Shown piece after piece: positions 53,799-61,769 of a DNA stretch of 63,028 nucleotides. The stretch covers positions 1-63,028 of the forward strand of contig JANQPD010000005.1 of NCBI GenBank assembly GCA_028285465.1. Direction: 5' to 3'. Within the stretch, counting starts at the first letter, position 1; the number at the start of each line of letters is the position of its first letter. Source of the stretch: Owenweeksia sp. (lineage in GTDB: Bacteria > Bacteroidota > Bacteroidia > Flavobacteriales > Schleiferiaceae). Made by a program: the position numbers and the translations under genes. A model generated the notes under the pieces. The model ran no database searches. It saw only the letters and a program-made list of their open reading frames with translations, and had not been told where the DNA came from.

Positions 53799-54587
53799 AT
53801 GGAAGAGCAGGCGGTCATCAGGCATATTAGCCAATGGATGAAAACATATGCCCAGGAGGCAGGCTGTAAAGGCTTTGTTGTAGGCGTATCAGGAGGTATT
53901 GATTCTGCCTTAACCAGCTGCCTGGCAGCTTTAACGGGCATGCAAACCCTCTTACTGGAAATGCCCATTCACCAACACAAGGATCAGGTAAACCGTGCCA
54001 GGCGGCATATGGAGTCCCTGGGAAATACGTATGCCAATGTGAAGCTGCAAAAAGTAGAACTCACCGAAGTGTACGAAACGTTTACGGCCGTATTGCCGGA
54101 AACGGAAGAAAACCCGCAAAAAAGCATGGCCCTGGTAAATACCCGTGCACGTTTACGGATGACTACTTTGTATTATTTTGCCGGCCTTAACGGCTTACTG
54201 GTAGCGGGCACGGGGAATAAGGTAGAAGATTTCGGGGTGGGCTTTTACACCAAATACGGGGATGGAGGCGTAGACATAAGCCCTATAGCAGATCTGTTGA
54301 AAACAGAAGTATATGCACTGGCCCGTGCTTTGGAGGTGAATGAGGGCATCCTGGACGCACCTCCTACGGATGGGCTTTGGGGGGATGACAGGACAGATGA
54401 AGACCAGATCGGGGCCAGTTATCCTGAACTGGAATGGGCTATGGCACAAAGAGAGCAGGATAAAAGAGCAGAGGATTTTGAAGGAAGGGATAGAGAGGTG
54501 ATGCAGATCTATCTCCGCCTGCATAGAGCCAACCAGCATAAGATGCAACCTATTCCGGTATGTAAGATACCGGAAGCGTTGCGGTAA
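53799..54587 (+). CDS. nadE: NAD synthase, ammonia-dependent
   Basis: Last step of NAD synthesis: amidates deamido-NAD+ using ATP. 262 residues without the glutaminase domain, so ammonia-dependent. PP-loop VGVSGGIDSALTS (about residues 28-40), TNTRARLRM-like NTRARLRMTTLYYFA (about 112-126) and GTGNKVEDFGVGFYTKYGDGGVD (about 132-154) are the family motifs. The gldB-gldC-nadE neighbourhood is also known from Flavobacterium. Confidence 0.95.
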   Translation: MEEQAVIRHISQWMKTYAQEAGCKGFVVGVSGGIDSALTSCLAALTGMQTLLLEMPIHQHKDQVNRARRHMESLGNTYANVKLQKVELTEVYETFTAVLPETEENPQKSMALVNTRARLRMTTLYYFAGLNGLLVAGTGNKVEDFGVGFYTKYGDGGVDISPIADLLKTEVYALARALEVNEGILDAPPTDGLWGDDRTDEDQIGASYPELEWAMAQREQDKRAEDFEGRDREVMQIYLRLHRANQHKMQPIPVCKIPEALR

Positions 54588-54639
54588 ACGTTTGCTTTCA
54601 GGTAAAGCGCTTTTAAATAGACACTTTAGGTTTTTTTAC

Positions 54640-54647
54640 TATTTTTG
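54640..54647 (+). promoter_or_regulatory. -7 promoter element for the NarL-type regulator
   Basis: TATTTTTG, exact TAnnTTTG, 38 bases before the ATG at 54686. Confidence 0.5.
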
Positions 54648-54685
54648 TTTAATAAGAATTTTCTTACAGCAACAAACAATATACT

Positions 54686-55306
54686 ATGATTCGAATTTTA
54701 CTTGCTGATGACCATGCCGTGGTACGGAAGGGTTTACAGTTGTTTATTGGTTATGAAGACAACCTGCAACTGATGGGAGAAGCTTCTGACGGAGAAGAGC
54801 TTCTGGAGATGATACAGGAGAAAGAAGCAGATATTTTGTTGTTGGACCTGGACATGCCAAAAATGAACGGCATCACCGCCATAAGGAAAATAAAAGAGAT
54901 CGCTCCGGAACTCAAGATCATTGTGCTCACTATGCACCCCGAAGATATTTACGGAAAAACGGCTCTGCAGATGGGTGCCAGTGGGTATATGATCAAGGAT
55001 GAGGAGCCTAAAAAACTGGTTTCTGCCATTAACCGGGTGTATGAAGGAGAGCAGATATTTAGCGAAGAATTGCTCAGCAATAAGAAAAAGTATAAGCCGA
55101 TAAAGCTCAGTCAACGCGAAATTGAAGTGCTTAAATTGCTTTCTACGGGCAAGTCAAATAAGGACATCTCCGAAGAACTGGAGATCAGCGATAAAACCGT
55201 AAGCACCTACAAGCTTAGGCTGCTCAATAAGATAGGGGGTAAATCTGTGGTAGACCTGATCAATTTTGCCTCCAATTACCCTCAGATCCTGCAGGGAAAA
55301 AAGTAG
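54686..55306 (+). CDS. NarL/LuxR-family response regulator
   Basis: 206 residues: receiver with acidic DDH (about 7-9), phosphoacceptor Asp in ILLLDLDMPKMNG (about residue 55), Thr in VLTMHPED and Lys in MIKDEEPK; then a LuxR helix-turn-helix (LSQREIEVLKLLSTGKSNKDISEEL and SDKTVSTYKLRLLNKIG, about 140-182). No kinase gene is adjacent, so its partner is elsewhere in the genome. It has a promoter and a terminator of its own. Confidence 0.93.
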   Translation: MIRILLADDHAVVRKGLQLFIGYEDNLQLMGEASDGEELLEMIQEKEADILLLDLDMPKMNGITAIRKIKEIAPELKIIVLTMHPEDIYGKTALQMGASGYMIKDEEPKKLVSAINRVYEGEQIFSEELLSNKKKYKPIKLSQREIEVLKLLSTGKSNKDISEELEISDKTVSTYKLRLLNKIGGKSVVDLINFASNYPQILQGKK

Positions 55307-55329
55307 TTTTCTTTCGTTCAGAAAAGTCA

Positions 55330-55355
55330 GCCCGGCCATTTGGCCGGGCGTTTTT
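55330..55355 (+). terminator. Terminator after the NarL-type regulator
   Basis: GCCCGGCC / GGCCGGGC, a perfect eight-base stem (55330-55337 and 55342-55349) with an ATTT loop, followed by G and five T. A clear rho-independent terminator between the regulator and der. Confidence 0.88.
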
Positions 55356-55376
55356 ATTTAACCCCTGTGCAATGTG

Positions 55377-55384
55377 TACTTTTG
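55377..55384 (+). promoter_or_regulatory. -7 promoter element for der
   Basis: TACTTTTG, exact TAnnTTTG, 20 bases before the GTG start at 55405. Confidence 0.55.
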
Positions 55385-55404
55385 CCGCGTAAAAAAACTG
55401 TAAG

Positions 55405-56709
55405 GTGCCAAATATAGTAGCCATTGTAGGCAGGCCCAATGTGGGCAAGTCCACCCTCTTTAATCGACTTACCCAAAAGCGCGAAGCCATTGTAGACAGT
55501 GTGGCGGGGGTTACCCGCGACCGCATCTACGGAAAGTTTGAATGGGTTGGCCGTGAGTTTTCCGTTATTGATACCGGGGGCTACATTACTGGTAGCGAAG
55601 ACATTTTTGAGGGAGAGATACGGAAGCAGGTGGAGCTGGCCATTGAGGAGGCAGGCCTGATCCTTTTTGTAGTAGATGCAGAGGCGGGCATAACGGGCAT
55701 GGACCAGGAAGTTGCGGCCCTTCTACGCAAAGCAAAAAAACCGGTCCTTTTGGCAGCAAACAAGGTAGATAATGCCATGCGCCAGACCATGAGTGCAGAG
55801 TTTTACAGCCTGGGCCTGGGGGATATTTACAATGTGTCTGCCATTAATGGTTCAGGGACAGGGGAGCTACTGGATGAGGTGGTCGCCAAGATGCCGGAAG
55901 ACCTTGAAGAGGAAGACCTTGACCTGCCACGCATTGCCGTTATAGGACGCCCGAATGTGGGTAAATCTTCTTTCATTAATGCACTTACAAACCAGGAGCG
56001 GAACATCGTTACCGACATAGCCGGTACTACGCGCGATAGCATCCATACGCGGTATACCCTTTACAATAAAGACTTTTTGCTGATCGATACGGCTGGGGTG
56101 CGCAAAAAGAGCAAGGTGCACGAAAATCTGGAGTTTTACTCAGTTATGCGCTCTATCCGCACTATAGAAAATGCGGACGTTTGCCTCTTGCTTGTCGATG
56201 CCGAACGCGGTTTGGAGGCACAGGATCTATCCATTTTTTCTTTGGTAGAGAAGAATAACAAGGGCGTGGTAGTTTTGGTAAACAAATGGGACGCCATCGA
56301 AAAAGAAACCAATACAGCCGAACAGTTCCGAAAAGTGATCCTGAAAAAGCTGGAGCCGTTTACTGACCTTCCGGTCATTTTTATAAGTGCATTGAACAAA
56401 CAGCGCATTTTTCAGGCTATTGAGGAGGCGTTGCGCGTGTATGAACGTAGAAGCCAGCGCATCAGTACCTCTAAACTGAACAACACCATGTTGCCCATTA
56501 TTGAAGGCAATCCGCCCCCTGCAACAAAAGGAAAGTATGTGCGGATCAAATTTTGCACACAACTTCCTACGAAAACTCCAACCTTTGCTTTTTTTGCCAA
56601 TTTGCCGCAATATGTAAAAGAACCCTATAAGCGTTTTCTGGAGAATAAGTTGCGTGAGCAATTTGATTTTAAAGGGGTGCCTCTACAAATCTTTATCCGG
56701 AAAAAATGA
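55405..56709 (+). CDS. der: Ribosome-associated GTPase Der (EngA)
   Basis: Double-G-domain GTPase for 50S assembly. 434 residues with two tandem GTPases: GRPNVGKST (about 8-16), DTGGY and NKVD in the first; GRPNVGKSS (about 182-190), DTAGV and NKWD (about 295-298) in the second, and a C-terminal KH-like domain ([19 protein letters not shown]). Both domains are intact. The start is GTG at 55405; the next in-frame ATG is far inside, so GTG is required. Its stop lies six bases from the MORN gene stop on the opposite strand. Confidence 0.97.
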   Translation: MPNIVAIVGRPNVGKSTLFNRLTQKREAIVDSVAGVTRDRIYGKFEWVGREFSVIDTGGYITGSEDIFEGEIRKQVELAIEEAGLILFVVDAEAGITGMDQEVAALLRKAKKPVLLAANKVDNAMRQTMSAEFYSLGLGDIYNVSAINGSGTGELLDEVVAKMPEDLEEEDLDLPRIAVIGRPNVGKSSFINALTNQERNIVTDIAGTTRDSIHTRYTLYNKDFLLIDTAGVRKKSKVHENLEFYSVMRSIRTIENADVCLLLVDAERGLEAQDLSIFSLVEKNNKGVVVLVNKWDAIEKETNTAEQFRKVILKKLEPFTDLPVIFISALNKQRIFQAIEEALRVYERRSQRISTSKLNNTMLPIIEGNPPPATKGKYVRIKFCTQLPTKTPTFAFFANLPQYVKEPYKRFLENKLREQFDFKGVPLQIFIRKK

Positions 56710-56714
56710 GTAGC

Positions 56715-57521
56715 CTAAGGGTTGCTGATCTCGTAATCAAAAGGAAGCGAAAGGACCGCCTCATTCCGCATCGGGGTTTTGTAAACCCCTACTGCGGTAA
56801 TGCTTATTGCAAAGCGTGTTCCCTCAGACACGCTTATTGGCATATGGTGGTGCACAGCATCTTTGGTGACCAGGTAGCGCGGGTGAATGCCCCGGCTCAG
56901 CGTTACATCGCTGGGGAAAACATAACAATCAAAATGACGCGCTTTTTCGGCCATGCTTACCTTTAAGTAAAACGTGTTTTTTTCGTTACGGTCTTTTACT
57001 ACTTCCACTTGCAGTTTCCCAAAATCAGTGTTTACCATGCCCCGGGCATCTTTTTCCCAAAGATCCGGTTGCGGGGCGCCTTCCATATAGGTCATTTCCG
57101 ACTTTGGCTTGCCACTTGGAAAATAGCGGGTAAGTTTTCCGTTTTTCCGACCTTCAGTATAAGACACTGTCCGGCTCAGCCGGCCCCGGCTGTCGTAAAC
57201 TTTAACTACGCCTTCGAGTTTGTCGTCTTTGTATACGGCATCCTTATACACTTTACCGTTTTCAAAATACTCCCGGCCTACCCCTTCCCGTTTTCCATGT
57301 GAGTAGTTGATCCTGGTCTTAACCTTTCCACTGGGGTACTTTTCGACTTTTAGTCCTGAATTTGTCTTGGCCGCTTTGCTTTTTTCCGCTTCCTCATCCT
57401 TAAACAGCTTCGAAAAAGTGTGCTCTTCGCGTACGTAATCCTCTTTGTGCGTATTGGGAACATAGTTGCAAGCCCAAAAAAGTAGGGGGCACAGGAGAAT
57501 GGTTTTAGATAGCATTTTCAT
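56715..57521 (-). CDS. MORN-repeat lipoprotein (YwqK-type)
   Basis: 268 residues with lipobox LLFWAC (Cys near 17). Tandem MORN-variant repeats span about 65-150: GKVKTRINYSHGKREG, GKVYKDAVYKDDKLEG, GRLSRTVSYTEGRKNG, GKPKSEMTYMEG. The C-terminal 100 residues are without known motif (HFDCYVFPSDVTLSRG). Anchored in the outer or inner membrane, periplasmic or exposed. MORN-variant proteins of this YwqK type are sometimes called antitoxins, but no toxin lies beside it. It follows gldA after 28 bases. Confidence 0.83.
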   Translation of the reverse strand: MKMLSKTILLCPLLFWACNYVPNTHKEDYVREEHTFSKLFKDEEAEKSKAAKTNSGLKVEKYPSGKVKTRINYSHGKREGVGREYFENGKVYKDAVYKDDKLEGVVKVYDSRGRLSRTVSYTEGRKNGKLTRYFPSGKPKSEMTYMEGAPQPDLWEKDARGMVNTDFGKLQVEVVKDRNEKNTFYLKVSMAEKARHFDCYVFPSDVTLSRGIHPRYLVTKDAVHHHMPISVSEGTRFAISITAVGVYKTPMRNEAVLSLPFDYEISNP

Positions 57522-57549
57522 GGGTTCAGGGTTTAGGTTTGCTATACGA

Positions 57550-58455
57550 TCAGTTCTTTTCTGTGAGTTTTTGAAAGTACTGTTCCAGGCTTTGTTCCTG
57601 CTGCTTTAGTTCCAATACCACCATTTGTTCCTTCACGGCAAACTGGAATACGGTACTGCGTACGTCTTCCGCTGCGGGACTAACGATCTGCCAGCGGTTC
57701 TGGCCCAGGTTTTTCACTTCTTTAATGCCCTTGAGCTCGCGCAACCTGCCGGCGGTTGTAGGCAGGTCAAATTCCACCGTAAAGGTCTTTGTATCGCCCA
57801 GGTTTTTGAGCGCATCTACCGCCTGGTCAGCTACAATTTCGCCTTTGTTTATGATGATCACCCGGTTGCAGAGCATTTCAACTTCCTGCATAATGTGGGT
57901 GGAGAGCATCACCGTTTTTTCCGAGCCGATCTCTTTGATGAGGTTGCGTATTTCCACCAACTGGTTAGGGTCCAGTCCAGTGGTGGGCTCATCTAAGATC
58001 AACACATCGGGGTCGTGTAGCAAAGCAGCCGCAAGGCCTGCCCGCTGGCGATATCCCTTGCTGAGTTGCCCAAGTTTTTTATGGCGCTCCGGGCTCAGTC
58101 CAACTTTTTCGATCATTTCTTCAATGCGCGAAGTGTTGCTTTTGCCATGCATGCCCGCCATAAACCGCAGGTATTCTTTTACATACATCTCCAGGTAGAG
58201 CGGATTGTGTTCCGGCAGGTACCCTACTTTTTTGCGTACGGCTATCGTATCTTCTTCCACACTTAAACCACATACTTTTGCTGTGCCTTCCGTTTGCGGG
58301 ATATAACAGGTCAGGATCTTCATCATGGTAGACTTTCCCGCTCCGTTTGGGCCTAAAAAACCCACAATTTCGCCACTGCCGATCTCAAAGCTCACCTTGT
58401 TCAATGCCTTTTGGGGGCCGTATCGTTTACTTACGCCTGCTACACTGATGGACAT
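57550..58455 (-). CDS. gldA: Gliding-motility ABC transporter ATP-binding protein GldA
   Basis: 301 residues: Walker [15 protein letters not shown] (about 35-48), signature [15 protein letters not shown] (about 131-145), Walker [14 protein letters not shown] (about 152-164) and the H-loop MLSTHIM. The C-terminal extension with [24 protein letters not shown] is typical of GldA. GldA works with GldF and GldG in gliding; these partners are not in the window. The MORN gene lies downstream in the same direction. Confidence 0.9.
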   Translation of the reverse strand: MSISVAGVSKRYGPQKALNKVSFEIGSGEIVGFLGPNGAGKSTMMKILTCYIPQTEGTAKVCGLSVEEDTIAVRKKVGYLPEHNPLYLEMYVKEYLRFMAGMHGKSNTSRIEEMIEKVGLSPERHKKLGQLSKGYRQRAGLAAALLHDPDVLILDEPTTGLDPNQLVEIRNLIKEIGSEKTVMLSTHIMQEVEMLCNRVIIINKGEIVADQAVDALKNLGDTKTFTVEFDLPTTAGRLRELKGIKEVKNLGQNRWQIVSPAAEDVRSTVFQFAVKEQMVVLELKQQEQSLEQYFQKLTEKN

Positions 58456-58553
58456 ATTCTCTTCACTACTTTATTCTGATCCAAAGAAACAAAAAAGGCT
58501 CCGCCCGGCCCGAATTTATCTTGACGCGGGTACGTTAAACAAACAATTACCGA

Positions 58554-58561
58554 TATTTTTG
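58554..58561 (+). promoter_or_regulatory. -7 promoter element for rsgA, probably leaderless
   Basis: TATTTTTG, exact TAnnTTTG, then CCCGG and the ATG at 58567. The five-base gap equals the one before the GT4 gene (4107), so transcription likely starts at the ATG. Confidence 0.55.
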
Positions 58562-58566
58562 CCCGG

Positions 58567-59520
58567 ATGCAGGGCACGGTTGTAAAATCTACAGGCAGTT
58601 GGTATATGGTAAAAACAGGTGCCGGGGAATTGTTTTCCTGTAGGGTAAAGGGGAAACTTCGCCTTAAAGGGATCAAAAGCACGAACCCCATTGCTGTAGG
58701 TGATGAAGTGCATTTTGAACAGGATGCGGCTTCTTTTGAGCAGGAGGGCATCATTACGGGGATCAACGACCGCAAAAACTACATTGTGCGCAAGTCGGTG
58801 AACCTGAGCAAACGAACGCACATCATTGCCGCTAATGTAGACCTGGCCGTATTGATCGTTACCCTGGAATATCCCAAAACCTTCCCGCGCTTTATAGACC
58901 GCTTTCTGGTAACGGCCGAAGCCTATGCGGTTCCGGCAGCGGTGGTATTCAATAAGGTAGACCTGTACAGCGAAGAAGCGCTGACCGATCTTGCTTTTTA
59001 CAGCCTTGTATACCAGCAAGCCGGCTACGAGGTGCTGCATACTTCTGCAGAAAAGGAACTGGGCCTGGAAGACCTGAAACTTTTGTTAAAAGACAAGAGA
59101 AGCCTGTTGAGCGGGCACAGTGGGGTGGGAAAATCAACCCTGATCAACAAAATTGAGCCTTCGCTGGACCTGAAAACCCATCGCATCAGCCAAAGCCATG
59201 GACAGGGACAACACACTACTACCTTCGCAGAAATGTTTTCGCTTAGCTTTGGCGGAGAAATTATTGATACCCCGGGTATACGCGGTTTTGGGTTGGTGGA
59301 TATGAGCCCTCGGGAGATCGGGGATTATTTTCCTGAGGTATTCCGGTTAAAGGAGCAATGCAAGTACCATAATTGCCTGCACCTTAAAGAACCGGGCTGT
59401 GCCGTAAAAAAAGCAGTAGAAAGCAACGAGCTGGCCTATACCCGTTACGAAAGTTATTTAAGTTTTATAGCAAACGATGAAGAAGAAAACAATTACCGGC
59501 AAGACATTTATGCGGAATAG
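58567..59520 (+). CDS. rsgA: Ribosome small-subunit GTPase RsgA
   Basis: Circularly permuted GTPase that checks 30S maturation. 317 residues: N-terminal OB fold (MQGTVVKSTGSWYMVK), G4 VVFNKVDLY (about 121-129), G5 TSAEKELG, G1 LSGHSGVGKSTLIN (about 181-194), G3 DTPGIRGFG (about 239-247). The C-terminal zinc site is CKYHNCLHLKEPGC (Cys-x4-Cys... His, about 265-278). The operon with the acid phosphatase, dtd and barrel genes is packed tightly. Confidence 0.96.
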   Translation: MQGTVVKSTGSWYMVKTGAGELFSCRVKGKLRLKGIKSTNPIAVGDEVHFEQDAASFEQEGIITGINDRKNYIVRKSVNLSKRTHIIAANVDLAVLIVTLEYPKTFPRFIDRFLVTAEAYAVPAAVVFNKVDLYSEEALTDLAFYSLVYQQAGYEVLHTSAEKELGLEDLKLLLKDKRSLLSGHSGVGKSTLINKIEPSLDLKTHRISQSHGQGQHTTTFAEMFSLSFGGEIIDTPGIRGFGLVDMSPREIGDYFPEVFRLKEQCKYHNCLHLKEPGCAVKKAVESNELAYTRYESYLSFIANDEEENNYRQDIYAE

Positions 59521-60337
59521 CCTAAAAAGCTGTATAGCAGCCCTTACACTGAGCCTGGTTCTCCATTCATGCGGGGGACAGAAGGAAGTGGCCGTGGAGC
59601 AAAAACCGGGGCCTAGCCCGGAGGCACAACTCTCTGATCAACTGGTGATGAGCACCCTTTGGTACCAGAGTTCCATAGAGCGTAAGATCATCTCTATGCA
59701 GGCGTATGCCACAGCCAGGAGGTTGCTCAAGCAAAACATGATACGTTACGAAGGGAGTGAAAAGCCCTTGGCCGTAGTGCTTGATATTGACGAAACGGTT
59801 TTGGACAATAGCCCGTACGAAGCGCGGCTGATCAGAAACAACGCCACCTATTCTCCCCAAAGCTGGGCTGAGTGGGTCATGAGCAGTGAAGCCCGGCTTA
59901 TACCGGGTGTAGAAGAGTTTTTGAATGTATGCGAAGGATCAGGCGTAGAAGTTTTTTACATAAGCAACCGCAGCGCAGAGCTTCTGGAACCTACTTCTGA
60001 GAACCTTCAGAGACACAACCTTCCATTCAGTGATCCCGGGCATATTTTTCTCAAAACGGAAACCAGCGACAAAACCGAGCGCAGGGAATTGCTCAAAGCA
60101 TCACATACGATTATCCTGAGCGTGGGAGACCAGTTCAGTGATTTCATGTCGTACGAAATAATGGATTTTGAAGAGGCGCGTGTACCCCCCGCTTTACGGG
60201 ATAGCATTGCCCGCCACTTTGTGTTGTTGCCTAACCCCATGTATGGCGACTTCGAAAAAAAGCTATATCCGAGAGGAAGTAAAACGGCCCCGGCTCAAAA
60301 ACTGGAATTGCGTAGGCGCGCCTTGCGAACTGAATAA
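59510..60337 (+). CDS. Acid phosphatase / 5'-nucleotidase lipoprotein, e(P4) family
   Basis: HAD-fold secreted phosphatase related to Haemophilus e(P4) and class B/C acid phosphatases. 275 residues from the ATG at 59510, which gives MRNSLKSCIAALTLSLVLHSC with lipobox Cys at about 21. The catalytic DIDETVLDN (about 93-101, nucleophile and general acid Asp) is intact, followed by YISNRS (about 142-147) and VGDQFSDF near 206, the acidic motif. Probably dephosphorylates nucleotides or haem-linked substrates at the outer membrane. The start overlaps rsgA by 11 bases. Confidence 0.9.
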   Translation: MRNSLKSCIAALTLSLVLHSCGGQKEVAVEQKPGPSPEAQLSDQLVMSTLWYQSSIERKIISMQAYATARRLLKQNMIRYEGSEKPLAVVLDIDETVLDNSPYEARLIRNNATYSPQSWAEWVMSSEARLIPGVEEFLNVCEGSGVEVFYISNRSAELLEPTSENLQRHNLPFSDPGHIFLKTETSDKTERRELLKASHTIILSVGDQFSDFMSYEIMDFEEARVPPALRDSIARHFVLLPNPMYGDFEKKLYPRGSKTAPAQKLELRRRALRTE

Positions 60338-60343
60338 GCGTTT

Positions 60344-60796
60344 ATGCGGATTGTTTTACAGAGAGTTAAGGAAGCCGCCGTATTGATCGATGACGTGATG
60401 GTGGGCACTATTGGTGCAGGCCTTTGCCTCCTTTTAGGTGTAGAAGATGCAGATGGAGAAGAAGATGCAGATTGGTTGTTACGCAAAGTGTCGCAATGCC
60501 GTATTTTTGAAGACAAAGAAGGGAAAATGAACCGTTCCCTACAGGAGTTAAAAGGAGAAATGCTGATCATAAGCCAGTTTACCTTACATGCCAGTACGAA
60601 AAAAGGCAACCGGCCCTCTTTTATTAAAGCGGCCGCCCCGGCTAAGGCTCAGTTGTTATACAACTATTTTATCAGGGAAGCGAATAAGGCATTTCCCGGT
60701 AATGTGCATAGCGGGGAGTTCGGTGCCCATATGCAAGTACATTTGATCAACGATGGGCCTGTAACTCTTTGGCTCGACTCAAAAAATAAAGAATAG
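60344..60796 (+). CDS. dtd: D-aminoacyl-tRNA deacylase
   Basis: Removes D-amino acids and Gly from mischarged tRNA. 150 residues: MRIVLQRVKEAAV at the start, the SQFTLHASTKKGNRPSF active-site motif (about 79-95) and the NDGPVTLWLD motif (about 136-145), the NxGP loop of the family. Length is normal. It lies six bases behind the acid phosphatase and directly abuts the next gene. Confidence 0.96.
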   Translation: MRIVLQRVKEAAVLIDDVMVGTIGAGLCLLLGVEDADGEEDADWLLRKVSQCRIFEDKEGKMNRSLQELKGEMLIISQFTLHASTKKGNRPSFIKAAAPAKAQLLYNYFIREANKAFPGNVHSGEFGAHMQVHLINDGPVTLWLDSKNKE

Positions 60797-61336
60797 GTGA
60801 TACGGAAAAGCATTTATACTATTCTGTTGGCAGCGTGTTGGATGTTACAGGCACATGCACAGGAAAACAACTTTGGGTATCGTTTCCCAAAAGCCGGTTT
60901 TCGGGTTTCCCTGTTGCTGCCCGAGGTAAGTATAGAAACAGCCTCTAAAAAAGGGTCTACTTTTTTGTTGGGAGTAGGGATGTCGGCAGATGTAGTAGAG
61001 GGTGCCTTATTGGCTAAGCCGTACATCTATGCACAGTATCGCTATTACTTCAATAGCCCGGCTATATCTTTTTTAAACGACAGCAAACGGGCTGAAGGTT
61101 TTTACCTGCACGGAGGAGCCTACACTTACCAATCCCGGGTGGCCATTAGTGATGGCTCTCTTATTTTAGGGCTCGGAGGGGGCATGCAAACTACCTGGGG
61201 GCGTTATTTTTTTACAGATGTATTCCTGGCACCAGGCTTGGCGGTACTGAGTGACGGGCAGCTTATTTCCTTTGCGCCTACCGTTACGGCGGGCTTGCGG
61301 GTGGGGATCGAGCTTACCGCCTTTGACGATGACTGA
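60797..61336 (+). CDS. Predicted outer-membrane or secreted barrel protein
   Basis: 179 residues starting at GTG right after the dtd stop. Signal MIRKSIYTILLAACWMLQAHAQ, then Gly/Tyr-rich strands (FLLGVGMSADVVEGA, YFNSPAISFL, GFYLHGGAYTYQSRV, LILGLGGGMQTTWGRY) that look like a small porin-like barrel. No family match by eye; function unknown. It ends the rsgA operon before a terminator at 61343. Confidence 0.75.
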   Translation: MIRKSIYTILLAACWMLQAHAQENNFGYRFPKAGFRVSLLLPEVSIETASKKGSTFLLGVGMSADVVEGALLAKPYIYAQYRYYFNSPAISFLNDSKRAEGFYLHGGAYTYQSRVAISDGSLILGLGGGMQTTWGRYFFTDVFLAPGLAVLSDGQLISFAPTVTAGLRVGIELTAFDDD

Positions 61337-61342
61337 AAGGTG

Positions 61343-61363
61343 AACCGGATGTCCCGGTTTTTT
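61343..61363 (+). terminator. Terminator after the rsgA operon
   Basis: AACCGG / CCGGTT stem (61343-61348 and 61354-61359) with a five-base loop and a T tract of six in total. Short but well formed. Confidence 0.65.
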
Positions 61364-61395
61364 GTAACGCTATGGTCTCTATAGACTTGCGTTGC

Positions 61396-61403
61396 TATGT
61401 TTG
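61396..61403 (+). promoter_or_regulatory. -7 promoter element for the MazG-like gene
   Basis: TATGTTTG, exact TAnnTTTG, 18 bases before the ATG at 61422. Confidence 0.5.
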
Positions 61404-61421
61404 CAAAAATGCAGAAAGCGT

Positions 61422-61769
61422 ATGTCAACTAAGAATATAGAACAGCTTCAGGCCGAAGTAGACCACTGGATACAGCATCATGGGGTGCGTTACTTCAATG
61501 CCCTTACCAATATGGCGCAGCTAACGGAAGAGGTAGGAGAAGTAGCCCGCATCATAGCGCGTAGGTACGGAGAGCAGAGCGAGAAAGAAAGCGACAAGCA
61601 AAAAGACCTGGGAGAGGAACTGGCAGATGTGCTTTTTGTAGTGCTTTGCCTGGCCAATCAAACCGGGACAGACCTGCAATCGGCTTTTGACAAAAAAATG
61701 GCGGTCAAAGCACAAAGAGACCATGACCGCCATCAATCCAATGAAAAGCTCAGGCAGAAGCCCCTATAG
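61422..61769 (+). CDS. MazG-type nucleotide pyrophosphohydrolase
   Basis: 115 residues from the ATG at 61422 (MSTKNIEQLQAEVDHW). All-alpha NTP pyrophosphohydrolase fold with the metal-binding EExxE: LTEEVGEVARIIARRYG (about 31-47) and DLGEELADVLFVVLCLAN (about 64-81). It hydrolyses (d)NTPs to monophosphates. The last six bases overlap, tail to tail, the stop of the TonB receptor gene. Confidence 0.92.
   Translation: MSTKNIEQLQAEVDHWIQHHGVRYFNALTNMAQLTEEVGEVARIIARRYGEQSEKESDKQKDLGEELADVLFVVLCLANQTGTDLQSAFDKKMAVKAQRDHDRHQSNEKLRQKPL

Noticed and set aside
56715..57521. MORN protein as a toxin-antitoxin component
   Set aside because: YwqK-type names suggest it, but no toxin gene lies next to it and it is a lipoprotein placed in the gldA unit.
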